A stretch of DNA of 64,000 bases from Favolaschia claudopus (taxonomy: Eukaryota; Basidiomycota; Agaricomycetes; Agaricales; Mycenaceae). The DNA lies in contig JAWWNJ010000068.1 of NCBI GenBank assembly GCA_037176885.1, forward strand, positions 186,001 through 250,000, in the 5' to 3' direction. Both the position numbers and the translations under genes were made by a program. The notes below the pieces were generated by a model. It did no database searches, was not told the DNA's origin, and saw only the letters and a list, made by a program, of their open reading frames with translations. Of this stretch, positions 35,536 to 46,570 are shown in pieces; the first letter of the stretch is position 1, and every line of letters starts with the position of its first letter.

Positions 35536-36221
35536 TGGGTGACTTCCCGTAAGCATTAAATATTCAGCGCGAATTTCTGGCGGTGCCAGTGATGTCGGCT
35601 ACCAGTGCTGATGGCAAGAAATCATCCAGCCTCCATAATTACCGTAAGCCGGATTGTTTTTCCATTCTAAATAAGCATTTACCTGACACAGCTGAGTTTG
35701 CCACAGCACATCATCAAACAGAGTTTTCCACACCTACCAAGGCTATGACAACCTCGATAACTAACCTCCTCACTCGAAAGGCGGAAGCCGACAAATGTGC
35801 AAAAATGATGGCCTCATTTGGCCCGAGACGTTGCCGAAGTCAGAAATATTGTTACATTGCTGTTTGGGCTCTATAATGGGGTCTCCATAAGCCTCGCATA
35901 TGCAGTTGAGGGATGTAATTGACATTACGAATATTGCTGTCAGCCAGAGCAGAAGGTGAACGGTGTTGAAGGATGCCATTGAGCAGGATGAATTGGCGGA
36001 TCAGAGGTATCACGGAAGAATTGCCTGTTTTGGATAATTCGACGAATGAAAAGTTTAGAAGAGGGGGGGTGACCCCTCTTCTAGATTCTGGATATTTGGG
36101 ATTTAATCAGAGCCTTAAGCGAGATCCGAGGTCGATGGGGTCCTGATGGAAGGCGCGGCATCGCGGCGGATATCCTCCAGAAATTCAAAATGATTTTTTT
36201 ATTCTTACGGGAAGTCACCCA
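35536..36221. mobile_element. Short TIR element 2
   Basis: Left end TGGGTGACTTCCCGTAAG at 35536-35553, right end its exact reverse complement at 36204-36221; 686 bp. Starts one base after element 1 ends. It contains a 97-codon plus frame (35583-35876) with no family I know and an 11-bp-stem hairpin at 36056-36083. It appears non-autonomous. Confidence 0.75.
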
Positions 36222-36397
36222 TTATCAAGTTATTGTGTAAGATATCTTTGTGATGATCGCCGTCCCGATTTTCCGCTCCTTCAAAGAACTCGGTTCACAT
36301 TAAGCTTTGAAACCATAAGCCTGAGCTCACTGAGCATCGTGTTCGGAGACGTTAAGAAATAGGCTTACAGTCGGACGGCAGAATTCCGAATAGGGGA

Positions 36398-37474
36398 TCA
36401 GTCGCCGTTCTTCAACTCGTTCCACGGCGGAAGGTCAAAGAGAAGGGGCAGCTGCTCCCAACCCTTCTTCCGTCCGGCGACGATGGAATCATGGATCATC
36501 TTCAGACAATTTTGACAGAACTGAAATCTTTTGAGGACAGGCCATTGCGGTGTTATCAAACTGGCACGGAGATAATTGTCCATGCAATATACAAGAAGTG
36601 CTTGCCGCGAAGCCTGACATTGCATAGAGTCCAAGCAGAGATCGGCAAAATCCCATTTCCGTATCCACCCTAGGGTGAAGCCAGGTTGGAATTGCGTCTT
36701 GAAAGCTTCTTCGCGACCAACGGCACATCTGCACAGATCAATGGTGGGGAGAGATGCTACCATGGTGCTGTCGCGCCTCTGAATTTGGGTAAGGAGCTTA
36801 GACTGTCATTTGTTGATATGTATGAAATCCTGCAAGCAAACTTTGCGACTTACTGCGGTATGCATCGATAGCGAATAGTACGCGGCGGGCAAAACGGTCA
36901 GGAGTTTGTTCTCGTTGGCAAGCGATGCGATGTCACGGGTGAGTCCGGGATAGCCCTCCATCGTCTGCCATGCGGCTCTAAACGCATCGTATTCCTTGAG
37001 GGTCGTCGGAAACTCAGTCATGAGACGTTTCACAGCGGAGTCATATAGGTATTTGAACTCGTATTTCCGACCTATTTTCACGAAAGCGCGGACGACCGGA
37101 AACGGTAGTTTGTCCTGGCAATGAAAGGACCTGAGAGTTGATTCAGTGGTCAATAACGCCGCTTCATTGACAGGCAAGGAAGGGTTTGCGAACGGGATGT
37201 AGAGAGCCTTGAGTAGAATCTTGATATCGTCCGGATGGTCGGAAAGCTCGACTATCGAACAGCCTTCAACGGTGGGCTGGTCTGACGGTTGGGGAAGCCC
37301 CTGCATGTCGCTGAAAACAGACGAATTCTCCGCGAGGACGCTCCAATGTACGCGAAACTGCGTATTTCCCGCTTGCAGAACAACGCTGCCGTCTGCTTTC
37401 CATATGTCTGAGCGAATGATCTCCGTGTCGTCAGTGCGTTGACGCTTTGCGGGTGGAGATTCAGATTCGGACAT
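36398..37474 (-). CDS. BTB/POZ paralogue 5
   Basis: First copy on the minus strand. Exons 37194-37474, 36854-37130, 36398-36778; 312 residues. PPAKRQRTDD patch, BTB landmarks SSVFSDMQGLPQPSDQP and VKIGRKYEFKYLYDSAVKRL. Tail ligands CLDSMQC and FCQNC; end FDLPPWNELKNGD. Intron 1 (37131-37193) is 63 bp and free of in-frame stops, so a longer unspliced product is formally possible; the acceptor directly before SFHCQ and the shared CC|GT donor favour splicing. Confidence 0.86.
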
Positions 37475-37723
37475 GAGGGTCAATTGTGAAAGAGAAAGTC
37501 GATCAATTGATCAACTGATCCCTTGATTCACGCCTCTTCTGTTTCGACCACCATCTTGCAGCCGTTGGCTAGTGTTTTCGCGACTCTGAGAGCATTTAGT
37601 GATCCACCCAGCACCCGGCGTGTCAGCATCCGCCTCTGGCCCTCGAAAAACCATCTGCTATTCTTTTTTCGATCCAATATTTTGCTCAGCCCACCAGCAC
37701 CAAACTAGCACTCGCTTACCGTT

Positions 37724-39080
37724 ATGCCTTCCACCTTGCCTTCCACGGACTCAGGGCCCCCTTCCGCGAAGCGCCAGCGAACAGACGATATACAAACAAT
37801 TCGCCGCTCAGATATATGGAACTCCGATGGAAGTGTCGTTTTGCAAGCAGAAAACATCCAGTTTCGTGTTCATTGGAGCATTTCTTGCCCGCAACTCGTC
37901 ATTTTTTTGCGACATGCAAAGTCTTCCGCAGCCTCCCAATCAGCCCTGTGTCGAAGGATGTCCTGTAGTCGAGGTTTGCGACAAGCCCTCGGATGTCGAG
38001 AATCTGCTCAAGGTGCTATATGACCCGTGCGTGTTCTTGAATTCAACGAGGACGAAAGGTCGGTCCTGACCACAGAGCTGATAAAAAAATGCAGAACATT
38101 TCTCTGCCAAGAGCAAATCACTGTATCTGTAGTGGGCGCACTCATCAGATTGGGACGGAAGTACGATTTCAAGAACCTCTACCAGCTGGCTGTGTCGCGC
38201 TTAACCTCTGAGTACCCCACGGCATTGCCCGAATTCGATGCGCTGCAGGAAGAATATATTGCAATCGAGGGCTACAATGGTGCAACCTTCGACCTCGTCA
38301 ACCTAGCCAGCGACAACAGCATCATGAGTATTCTCCCCGGCGCATACTTCTTTATAATAAACAAATTCCCGACCGTAAGCTAGTTCAGCTACTTACCCCT
38401 CCCGTATACTGTATCATTTCGACCGGTTGTTCACTGGCCGTTACGCGTTACACATTTTGTTCACTGGACCAATTGTTCACCGGCCGGTAATCAAAGAAAA
38501 ATTACCCAATATGGTAGTCCGGCGTTAGCCGGACGGAAATTTTGGACATTTTCTTGCCTCTTTGGGACAGAAAATCGCTCGTTACGCGTTACGAGGTGCA
38601 AAATTGTTCAGTTCACAAGGGTGCGTTACCCGTTATGTGAACAACCGGTCGAAATGATACAGTACTCACAATGATATGGACCAGGAAGAAATTTTTCAAG
38701 GAGTCGATAACGAAGATGGAACCCGATCCTGCCTAGCTCCTATCCATATGTAGCGATGCGTCTCCGCCCTCCAGACGCTGACCATCAAACAGGCTCTGCC
38801 AAACTACACATTTGGTTGGGCGTTGACGAAATCCGATAGCGAATGCACTGACGCCGCGCGCTGTAACGCCGCGCGGATTGACGCTCTGCACAAATTCGTG
38901 TTCAATCCAACGGCTATATTCTATGGTCTTGACCGACCAGATATGGCATGGTTCAAACTATGCGCTCGCTGTACTTCTCAGGCAAAACAATCGATTAACA
39001 CCGGTCGACGCAAGATATGGGATGAGCTGCCCGAAGCGTTTGGGCTTGCTCCGTGGGATGAGTTGAAGAATGAGTATTAG
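37724..39080 (+). pseudogene. BTB/POZ paralogue 6, decayed, with MITE in intron 2
   Basis: All three exons can be traced, but the gene is broken. In exon 1 one extra T in the HWSI codons (about 37880) shifts the frame, so SSFFCDM-SLPQP lies in another frame from the start MPSTLPST. Exon 2 (about 38098-38379) is intact: IRLGRKYDFKNLYQLAVSRL. In exon 3 an in-frame TAG near 38750 stands where other copies have the residues before RC. The 3' part then resumes with YTFGW, CTDAARC, LCARC and APWDELKNEY. A 254-bp MITE lies in intron 2, between the donor after FPT and the exon-3 start EEIFQGVD. Confidence 0.85.
38409..38662. mobile_element. MITE with 26-bp perfect terminal inverted repeats
   Basis: Starts CTGTATCATTTCGACCGG at 38409 and ends with the exact reverse complement at 38637-38662; flanked on both sides by TA, which fits a TA target duplication as in Tc1/mariner-type elements. 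254 bp, no coding capacity, with internal GTTACGCGTTAC repeats. Inserted inside intron 2 of BTB paralogue 6. Confidence 0.85.
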
Positions 39081-39385
39081 ATGGGTTAGCGGAGTACTAC
39101 AACACATTTGCGTAGACGGAGGGCCGAGTTTCACAGCTGTAGCACTGGGGGAGCGGCGCAGCGAGTTTACACAGTGAATAGCAAGTCGCAAACGTTCGCT
39201 TTTCATATGACCCATGACATGGAACGGCCCGAACAGAGCTTCGATGGATGAGATATTTATTGCGACTACCGTGGAACTTGCATGCTATATACCACTGGGA
39301 ACCGCATTTATGTAAAGGGATCTCGTCCCGTCTACAGTAGAATTCAGCGCACATTTAATGGAGAAAGGAGGGGACATGCATTTAC
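39081..39385. other. Spacer between BTB6 remnant and BTB7
   Basis: Convergent 3' flanks. No supported gene. Confidence 0.5.
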
Positions 39386-40468
39386 TTAATCGTTCTTTAA
39401 CTCTGCCCACGGAGCGAGGTCAAAGAAGCCGGGGAGCTCTTCCCACATTTTTTCTCGGCCAGCTTTGAAAGATGCCTCGAGGTGACGACTGCAAACTTTG
39501 CAAAATTTCAAACGTTCATTAGCGTCAGTCCATTTCCAGGGATCCCATCGCAGTGTCAATGCAAGACGGGGCCGCCGACGATTGTTCGCAAGCATACTCG
39601 GAACACTTGCACGCAGCTCTCTACATTTGGCAGAGTCGGTGCAGCGGGCGAATTTCCAGTCTACCACCCATCCGAACGTATATCCCGGCTGGAATTGTTG
39701 ATTTAAAAGCTTGATATGGGCTGCTACACATTTACTGGAGTCGGAAAGTGGAAGACGGGATTGTGTTCCATTTTGATTTTCCACGCCGTTAAAGAGCTGT
39801 TCCTGCGATAAAGTAAGCCAGCTTCACAATGGGTCAGAAAGAACATACGCACGGTGCTGTAATATTCGATAGCGTTGATGTACGCGCACGGCAGTACCGT
39901 CATGATCTTGTTGTCTTGGGCCAGAGCAATCACATCGAAAATCATGCCTTCATACCAGTCGATGAGAGTATAGTCAAACTCCAGCTTGTCAAGTAACTCT
40001 AAGGTCGAGGGAAACTCGTACACAAGCCGCCCCACTGCCGAGTCGAAGAAATCTTTGAAGTCATACTTCCTTCCAAGTCGGAGAAGGGCACCGATAACAG
40101 AAAGAGGTAGACTTTTTTTACACAAAAACATTCTATGACGGAGTGGCGAGGCTCAACGGTGGTTCATCTGAAGGGAGCTGCTTTACGTACGGCGAGTATA
40201 ACACAGTGAGTAAGATCTCCACATCTCCAGCTTCGTCGGGAAGGTTCACGACAGGACAGCCCTCGACAGTCGGTTGATCAGCCGGCTGCGGTAAGTCTTG
40301 CATGTCGCTGAAGACGGACGAATGTAGGGCGAGGACGCTCCAATGGACGCGGAATTGTGTATCTTCTGCTTGTAGAACCACATTTCCGTCGGGTCTCCAT
40401 ATCTCAGAATGTTTTTTGGGCTCATCGACGTTTTTGGTACGTTGGCGCTTTGAAGGACGAGTGGACAT
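39386..40468 (-). CDS. BTB/POZ paralogue 7
   Basis: Exons 40191-40468, 39853-40132, 39386-39802; 324 residues. N-terminus RPSKRQRTKNVDEPKK is more basic than in the others. BTB landmarks SSVFSDMQDLPQPADQP and LRLGRKYDFKDFFDSAVGRL; the usual FHCQ start of exon 2 is replaced by MFLCKKS. Tail ligands CTDSAKC and FCKVC; end FDLAPWAELKND. An upstream in-frame ATG at 40531 has no counterpart in paralogues and was not used. Confidence 0.86.
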
Positions 40469-41124
40469 GGTGGTACAAAAGCAAGCGGTCACTGTGGTAG
40501 CGACGCCCGGGCCGACGCAGCCACCGTGCAAAGGCGGATCACTAGTTGACGGAGCATCACCCGGAAGATCCCCGGGCCGTTCAGTTTTATTTTCAAGGTT
40601 TGTTCTTTCTTTGGCCGTTCAGTTGCCGTTCAGTATCCCTCAGGCTTCCAGATTTTGTTAGGCTAAGCGTCTCTGGCTTCATGTCAGTCAGATGAAGTCG
40701 AAGTTCTAGAGTACTGTAAAAGCGTAACTCTGGGATTCTCAACAATCGGAAATTGGAGTGAAATCGGGGCTGAATGCCACTGGTGGTGGCACTGGCCCCC
40801 GGGACTGGCAGTGACTGGCTTCCTTCGCTGGAGAACCCGTACGCGTATGCTGACCCCCCAAGCTTGCCCAACCCCAGCCCAAGCCCGATCATGATGCTGG
40901 CCCTATGATGAACAACAGGATCTACGTATTTCTTTAACCTTAAGCTTTGTGCCAACTAACTTATCTACCTCAACCCATAGAAGCCATGACCGTGACTAAG
41001 GGCGGCTCAAAATTAGTATCAAGATTCGTCGCCAGCCAAATGTTTGGCCCCCTCAAATCGAGGCCGAACATCACAACCAAAGGCACTGGGAACACTGTAA
41101 CTGTCAGGACAACTTCATAAAGCT
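40469..41124. other. Spacer between BTB7 and the P450 gene
   Basis: Promoter of BTB7 and 3' flank of the P450. No gene seen. Confidence 0.5.
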
Positions 41125-43153
41125 CTAAAGAATATACCTAACAAGGCCAGAGCTCCATTGGATATCGGTCTCCTTGATGTCAACGCTGCTAATTGTGAAT
41201 ACTTGGAGAATATTTGAAATTGCGATCCAGATAGAATCGTCTGCGAAATAACGGCCAGGGCAGATGCTTTTAATCAGCCTGTCAGCACACCATGGGAGAA
41301 TAGATACATTAAAGCAGGCATACCGCCTACCGAAACCGAAAGCTGCTCGAGCTGGGTCGGGAGCGGCTTGTTGAGCTTCTTTCGCGATGAATCGGTCTGG
41401 GTTGAATTCGTCGGGATCAGTATAAACTTCTGGGTCATGAAGCATTGCTCTGGCGAAATTAAATTAGAGAGAGATGACGAGTAGAACACGGAGACAAAAA
41501 CTCCTACGATATATTGGCTAGAACAGTGGTTTTCGCCGGTATATATCTGCCGCGGTACTCGTCCGCCTGCGTTGTACAATGAGGCACACCTGAATTATTA
41601 TCAATTCTATTCTGAAAACATCGGTCGAACCGTACGTACCGAGAGGTGCGACGGCCTTCCAGCGTAAAGTCTCTTTCAAAATGGCCCCAATGTATGGTAA
41701 CTGATCTCGGTCAGAAAAATCAGGAAGGCGCCCTCGACCGACGACTGCGTCCAATTCTGTGTGAGCGCGACGTTGAACGTCGGGATACAAAGGCATCGCC
41801 AAGAAAAAATTCGTGAGCGCCGTTGCCGTCTACTGGGTCAGTTGGGAATAAATCGTGGAATGAAGCTTCATTACCGTGTCCGCACCAGCTAACAATGATT
41901 CAGTCTTGAGGTCTTACAGATATACTAGCCAAGGCACAAACCGCTGTAGACCACGCCCCCACAGTTTTTGATCAGTTCCTCGTCGCTACCATCTTTAGGA
42001 CGAGATTCGGATTCTAATAGAGAGCTGACCATCGAAGGAACAGCATTGCCTTTGGCCTACCATAGATATGAGAAATTTAAAATGTGAAAGCGCCAGCAGA
42101 ACGACTCCCCAGATGCTCCTTCACAACAAGAAAAGGTGCATCTCGCATTTTCACCGACAGTTGACGCCTCCACAGCGCGAGCCGCTTAAAAGGAGCAATG
42201 AACGAAGGCAAGTAGATCACTGTATGAAAAAAAAATCAAAACATATAGTGGAGGTAACATTAAACAGACGGCGCATTCACAAATCGGCAAGGTATCCACC
42301 AAAGCTGCTCCCGGAGTTTCCTCCGAATGGCGTCGAACTTCTTCAGCCAGTTGTATGAATGGATCATCATCTGCGACGACTCGATGCCCGTAAGTCACCA
42401 TCATGATAATGGCGCCGGCCATACTAACCAAGCGTGAGTGTGATAGACGAGAGAAATGATTCGGTGCATACCGCTTGAGGTGATCAGCAAAGCGATGGGG
42501 TGAAGCGAGAAGACTCCGGAGCAGAACCTTAACTTCGAATATCATCACTGGTCGATATTGTGCCGACACAATCCCTGGCTGGAAATGCTGCTGGACAATT
42601 CGGCGATGGGACGCAAAACCCTCGTGGTATGACTGCAAAACCAAACTCCAGTCCCAGCCCATTCTAAAAGTCACATCAGATCTCAGAGAGAAAAGGAGAA
42701 ATGGTCGAGTACAGCTCTTTGATCATGGGCAGCCGCGGCCTGTGGACAACATAAGTTGCATCAGTGGACTCGAACGTTGAGCTAAAGACGCTACCTATCG
42801 GACCAGACAGCACCTCGCTGATTGAGGAGTTCGTTTGCGGCATTGAAAGAGTTTAGCGATAAGATAGAAGTCCCTAACACGCGCAGATATATGACGTCGC
42901 TTTCTGGAAACGATGGTTGAGAAACGGATATTTGGAAGTATCGACTCGGGCACGGACTAAACCTTCGAGCAAGGGCCTCATAACCATCCCATTCGCGTCC
43001 ACCTGCTGGTAAGTCATTTAGGTTGCCGACAATGAGGTGAGGTTGGGGGCCGGGAGGGAGGGGCAGATTGTGGGGATTCCGAGTCCGCTGAGAGTAGATG
43101 TAATGGACGACAAGCAAAACAATAGCGCAAGTAGCTGCTGCTTCAGTGTACAT
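41125..43153 (-). CDS. Cytochrome P450 monooxygenase
   Basis: Twelve exons that sum to 481 codons: 42958-43153, 42795-42903, 42713-42739, 42472-42663, 42281-42423, 42106-42219, 41942-42049, 41875-41888, 41640-41829, 41508-41589, 41324-41449, 41125-41266. Haem-thiolate oxygenase anchored by an N-terminal membrane helix (AAATCAIVLLVVHYIYS), then the LPLPPGPQP proline hinge. The I-helix AGADT is made by the 14-base exon 8, the ExxR motif is KETLRW, and the haem loop FGFGRRICPG is joined across the last intron. Length is slightly short of the usual 500-520 but all landmarks are present. The substrate is unknown; it resembles the large fungal group annotated near O-methylsterigmatocystin oxidoreductase. 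Confidence 0.88.
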
Positions 43154-44261
43154 GGCAGACGAGTGGCACAAAGGACTGGGAGGATAAGAGGTGGAGTTGC
43201 ACACAAGGATGGCGCGATTCTGGCCAGGCAAAAGCAGTGACGTGACGTCTCGCGGCGACCCGAATTGTCGTAGCAACTTGCCTTTATTTGCCGTCGTTCT
43301 TCTCAAGGCTGAGCGCTGAGCCATAGTCTTGGTGCTACATGCGATCTTGGTGTGAAAGTCCGAGTCCGAAAACAGTGAGAGCGCCTGCACGGTAATGTTG
43401 GAACTGTCCGTGTGCCGTGTGGATTTTCTGTAGTAAATTCTGTGTCGTCTCTCGTTGTCCGTCGCACTGCAGATTGAGGTTGAGTCATCGGTCACTGCTA
43501 CACGACATAGACTTACAGGGACGCAGTGAAAGCCTAAGAAACCCTTGGGTCTGGCCGCCATCTTCCACTGAGCGGAGATAGTATGCATGTTGGCAGATGC
43601 AAATCATGATGGACCCACAAAAGAATAATGTTGTATGCCCCGTATGTGAACTTCGCGCCTTTGAGCTTGCCAAATTAGGTTTGTCTTCCTGCCACCTGAA
43701 TGCTATTGGCTCTTAGGCTTTCCACTCTCTTCAAATCACCGCACGGAGTACATACCGAAATCATGATGGACCCACAAAAGTTTAAGAATACTCCCCAGTG
43801 CACACGAGATGACCAGCGCCTTGTATTCCTGCGACGTATGCCACGTCACGTCCTTCATGAGTAGACGCAGCGCTGCGCCGCTGTCTCTCGGAGAGCCTAT
43901 ACCAGTTTCAGAAAAACGGCCTGGAAGCTGAGCAAAACATAAAAGCACCGTATGCGACCGAGATTGCTCACCCGATCGTCAATGATTGTGAAAGAGCGAG
44001 ATCAAGACCAGAGCATAAAAATCTTCCCTATAACCCAAAGACGCCAGACTAGATTCATAAATAAGTATTATGATTCGTAGATCGTCGCTAACTTTCTGAA
44101 CAACCCTTGCCGACATTGCAAGTACTTCAGCATCTCGAGCTGGCGGTGGAAGGGGAATATAATTCATTGTCGACAATCAATACACTGCCGAGGTTCTACT
44201 TCTGGACTGAAGATCAGCAGTGGAAAGAAAGTTAGAGCGATTATTCACCCTAAGCGTTCGA
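43154..44261. other. Spacer upstream of the P450 gene
   Basis: Contains the P450 promoter, a 22-base exact repeat (AATCATGATGGACCCACAAAAG near 43604 and again near 43762) and a doubtful small gene listed separately. Confidence 0.5.
43736..44167 (-). CDS. Doubtful small hypothetical protein
   Basis: An ATG at 44167 begins MNYIPLPPPARDAEVLAM followed by a helical stretch, and a second frame downstream (43736-43930) carries SCALGSILKLLWVHH, a possible membrane segment. An intron with donor after DFYAL and acceptor TTGCTCAG could join them. No family is recognised and the splice model is tentative. One copy of the 22-base repeat lies in its 3' part. Confidence 0.3.
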
Positions 44262-45337
44262 CTAGTCGTTTTTCAGCTCGTTCCAAGAGGGGAGGTCAAA
44301 GACTCCTGGAAGCTCATCCCACAGTTTCTTCCGGCCTGCTGCAAGGCTCAGTCTGGCCTTTGACCCACACGAAGAACAGAATTTGGATTCCTTGATGATG
44401 CTCGGCATGGCAAAACCTTGAAAACTCTTGCAGCGCATGTATATGCTAAGAAGATTCGCCCGCGCCGCCATGCATGCTAATTTAGCAAGGCAACCATCGA
44501 AACCATCGTCTAGCGCCCATCCAAATGTATAACCAGATTCGATTTGTTTGTTTGCGAGACGTTGCTGCGCCACGAGGCATTTGCGAATGTGTATTGGAGC
44601 TAGGGTTACCCGTGTTGCGTTTTTGGTATTTACTACACCGTCAAATATCTCCTCCTATCACTCTGTCAGTGACCGAAGTGGATTGTTTTTCGGGAAGACC
44701 TTGAGTCATTTACCGTGGTATAACCGTTCAAGACAGCCATGTACGCACATGGCAGAATAGTGAAGAGATTGTTTTCGCTGGCCAGTGCAATTACGTCGAA
44801 ATCCAAGCCGTCGTAGTCTATGATGGAAGAATATCCCCCTTTCATAGCGTCATATCCTTTGAGGGTCTTAGGGAATTCAGATGCAAGACGTCCCACTACC
44901 AGGTCGAAGAGAGCTTTGAATTCATATTTCCGTCCCAGGCGTATCAAAGCACCAACAGCGGGAAAAGGGATCTTCTTCTGGCCTAGAAACGTCCTATGAT
45001 TTCAATGTGAGACCGAGATATGTTTTGTACCACAAAAGTTCAATTAAGACAAGCACACGTACGGGGTATACAGTGCCTCTAGAAGATACTCAACATCCTG
45101 GGGGTCATCTAAAAGCTCTATTACGGGACATCCCTCGATGATGGGCTGTTCGGGTGGCTGGGGCAGTCCCTGCATGTCGCGGAAGACTGGTGAATGGAGG
45201 GCGAGAACGCTCCAATGAACGCGATATTGGGTATTTCCGGCTTGTAAAACGACATTTCCGTCACTTCTCCATGTATTGGAACGCGTCGGGGGCGCGTCTT
45301 CGGTGCGTTGGCGTTTGGCGGGGGGCTCCGCCGACAT
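44262..45337 (-). CDS. BTB/POZ paralogue 8
   Basis: Exons 45063-45337, 44714-44993, 44262-44654; 315 residues. PPAKRQRTEDAPPTRSNTW opens the protein. BTB landmarks SPVFRDMQGLPQPPEQP (FRDM instead of FSDM) and IRLGRKYEFKALFDLVVGRL. Tail: RKC, YTFGWAL, CLAKLAC, FCSSC, and FDLPSWNELKND. The K of the common RKW-x-F motif is replaced by a DDGF sequence. It continues the minus-strand series after the P450. Confidence 0.86.
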
Positions 45338-45511
45338 GTTGGGAAGAAAAGTGTTTTGTTGTGATGGACTGATCCGGCACAGCATGGATGATGGATCCAA
45401 AAAATACTTAGTCAAGGTAACATTGTTGCAGGTGCAGCTTGGGTGCAGCAAGCAATTTACAGCAAGTGTATATAAAGTAATTCGTACAATGACATGGATG
45501 GTATACATAGC

Positions 45512-46570
45512 TCATCCCTCATTCTTCAACTCGCTCCAAGGCGGAAGGTTGAAAATAACTGGAAGATCCTCCCATATCTTTTTGCGTCCCATGACGATAC
45601 ACTCCTCGATATTGGCACTGCACGCTGGACAGAACTGGGAAAGTCTCAATTCGGTCGGCTTTACAAAGTGGTTAAACACAGTGCCGCTCCCTTCCATATA
45701 TGCAGCCAACACAAGGGCTCGCATTGATGTACAGCGCGACTCGGTTGTGCAGTCGTCGAAATCCCAGGTTCTTGCCCACCCCAGGGTACGACCGGGCTGA
45801 AATTGTTGCATGAACAGATCGAGGTCCACGCCAACACATCTGCGTATATCAGCAACAGAAAGAGAGGTCCGAGTCCCGTCTTCCTTCTCGACACCGTCAA
45901 AGAAGTCATTCTATCGCCAATTGAGATTTGTCAGTCAAGAGAGGCTAGCTGTTCGGATTGAACTTTGTACCTTATTGTATAAGCGGGCAGCATGATAGCA
46001 AGCATAAGGCAGGACGGTCCGGATGTTGGTCTCACTTGCCAACGCAATGACATCGAGTTCCAAGCCGGGGTAATCGTCAATGACGGTATAGTTAAGCCCC
46101 AACACGTCGTGTTCCTCGAGCGTTGCGGGAAATTCAGTCGTAAGACGCTGAACAGCGGTATCGAAGAGAGCCTTGATATCATACTTGCGCCCAAGTCGAA
46201 TGAGAGCCCGAACAACAGAAAATGGGAGACTCTTTTGACAATGGAAAGTTCTGGGCAAGATTTGTTTCAGAACGCGTCGTAGTCAAAAATCTAGATTGGG
46301 GCAAACGTACGGGATGTAGAGCGCGTTGAGCAAGAATCCCACATCCTTTGGGTCGTCCTGCAGCTCAACCACGGGGCATCCTTCAATGGTCGGCTGGTTG
46401 GGAGGTTGTGGCAATCCTTGCATGTCGCTGAACACGGAGGAATGAAGAGCAAGCACGCTCAAATGGACGCGAAACTGAGTATTTCCGGCTTGTAGAACAG
46501 TATTTCCATCGTTAAACCAGATGTCGGACCGCCTGAAGTTCGTGTTTCCAGCTGTAGGGGACTTTGACAT
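45512..46570 (-). CDS. BTB/POZ paralogue 9
   Basis: Exons 46311-46570, 45971-46250, 45512-45910; 312 residues. It is the intact copy that lacks the KRQR patch: the N-terminus reads MSKSPTAGNTNFRRSDIW. BTB landmarks SSVFSDMQGLPQPPNQP and IRLGRKYDIKALFDTAVQRL. Tail: IRRCVG, LGWARTWDFDDC, CTTESRC, FCPAC; end FNLPPWSELKNEG. If the patch is a nuclear signal in the others, this product may localise differently. Confidence 0.86.

Noticed and set aside
35583..35876. 97-codon frame in TIR element 2 as a transposase
   Set aside because: Too short, with no catalytic DDE/D pattern or DNA-binding motif visible.
41125..43153. P450 as a pseudogene with broken frames
   Set aside because: Frames look broken only until the 27- and 14-base exons are used; then all twelve exons sum to 481 codons with all P450 motifs.
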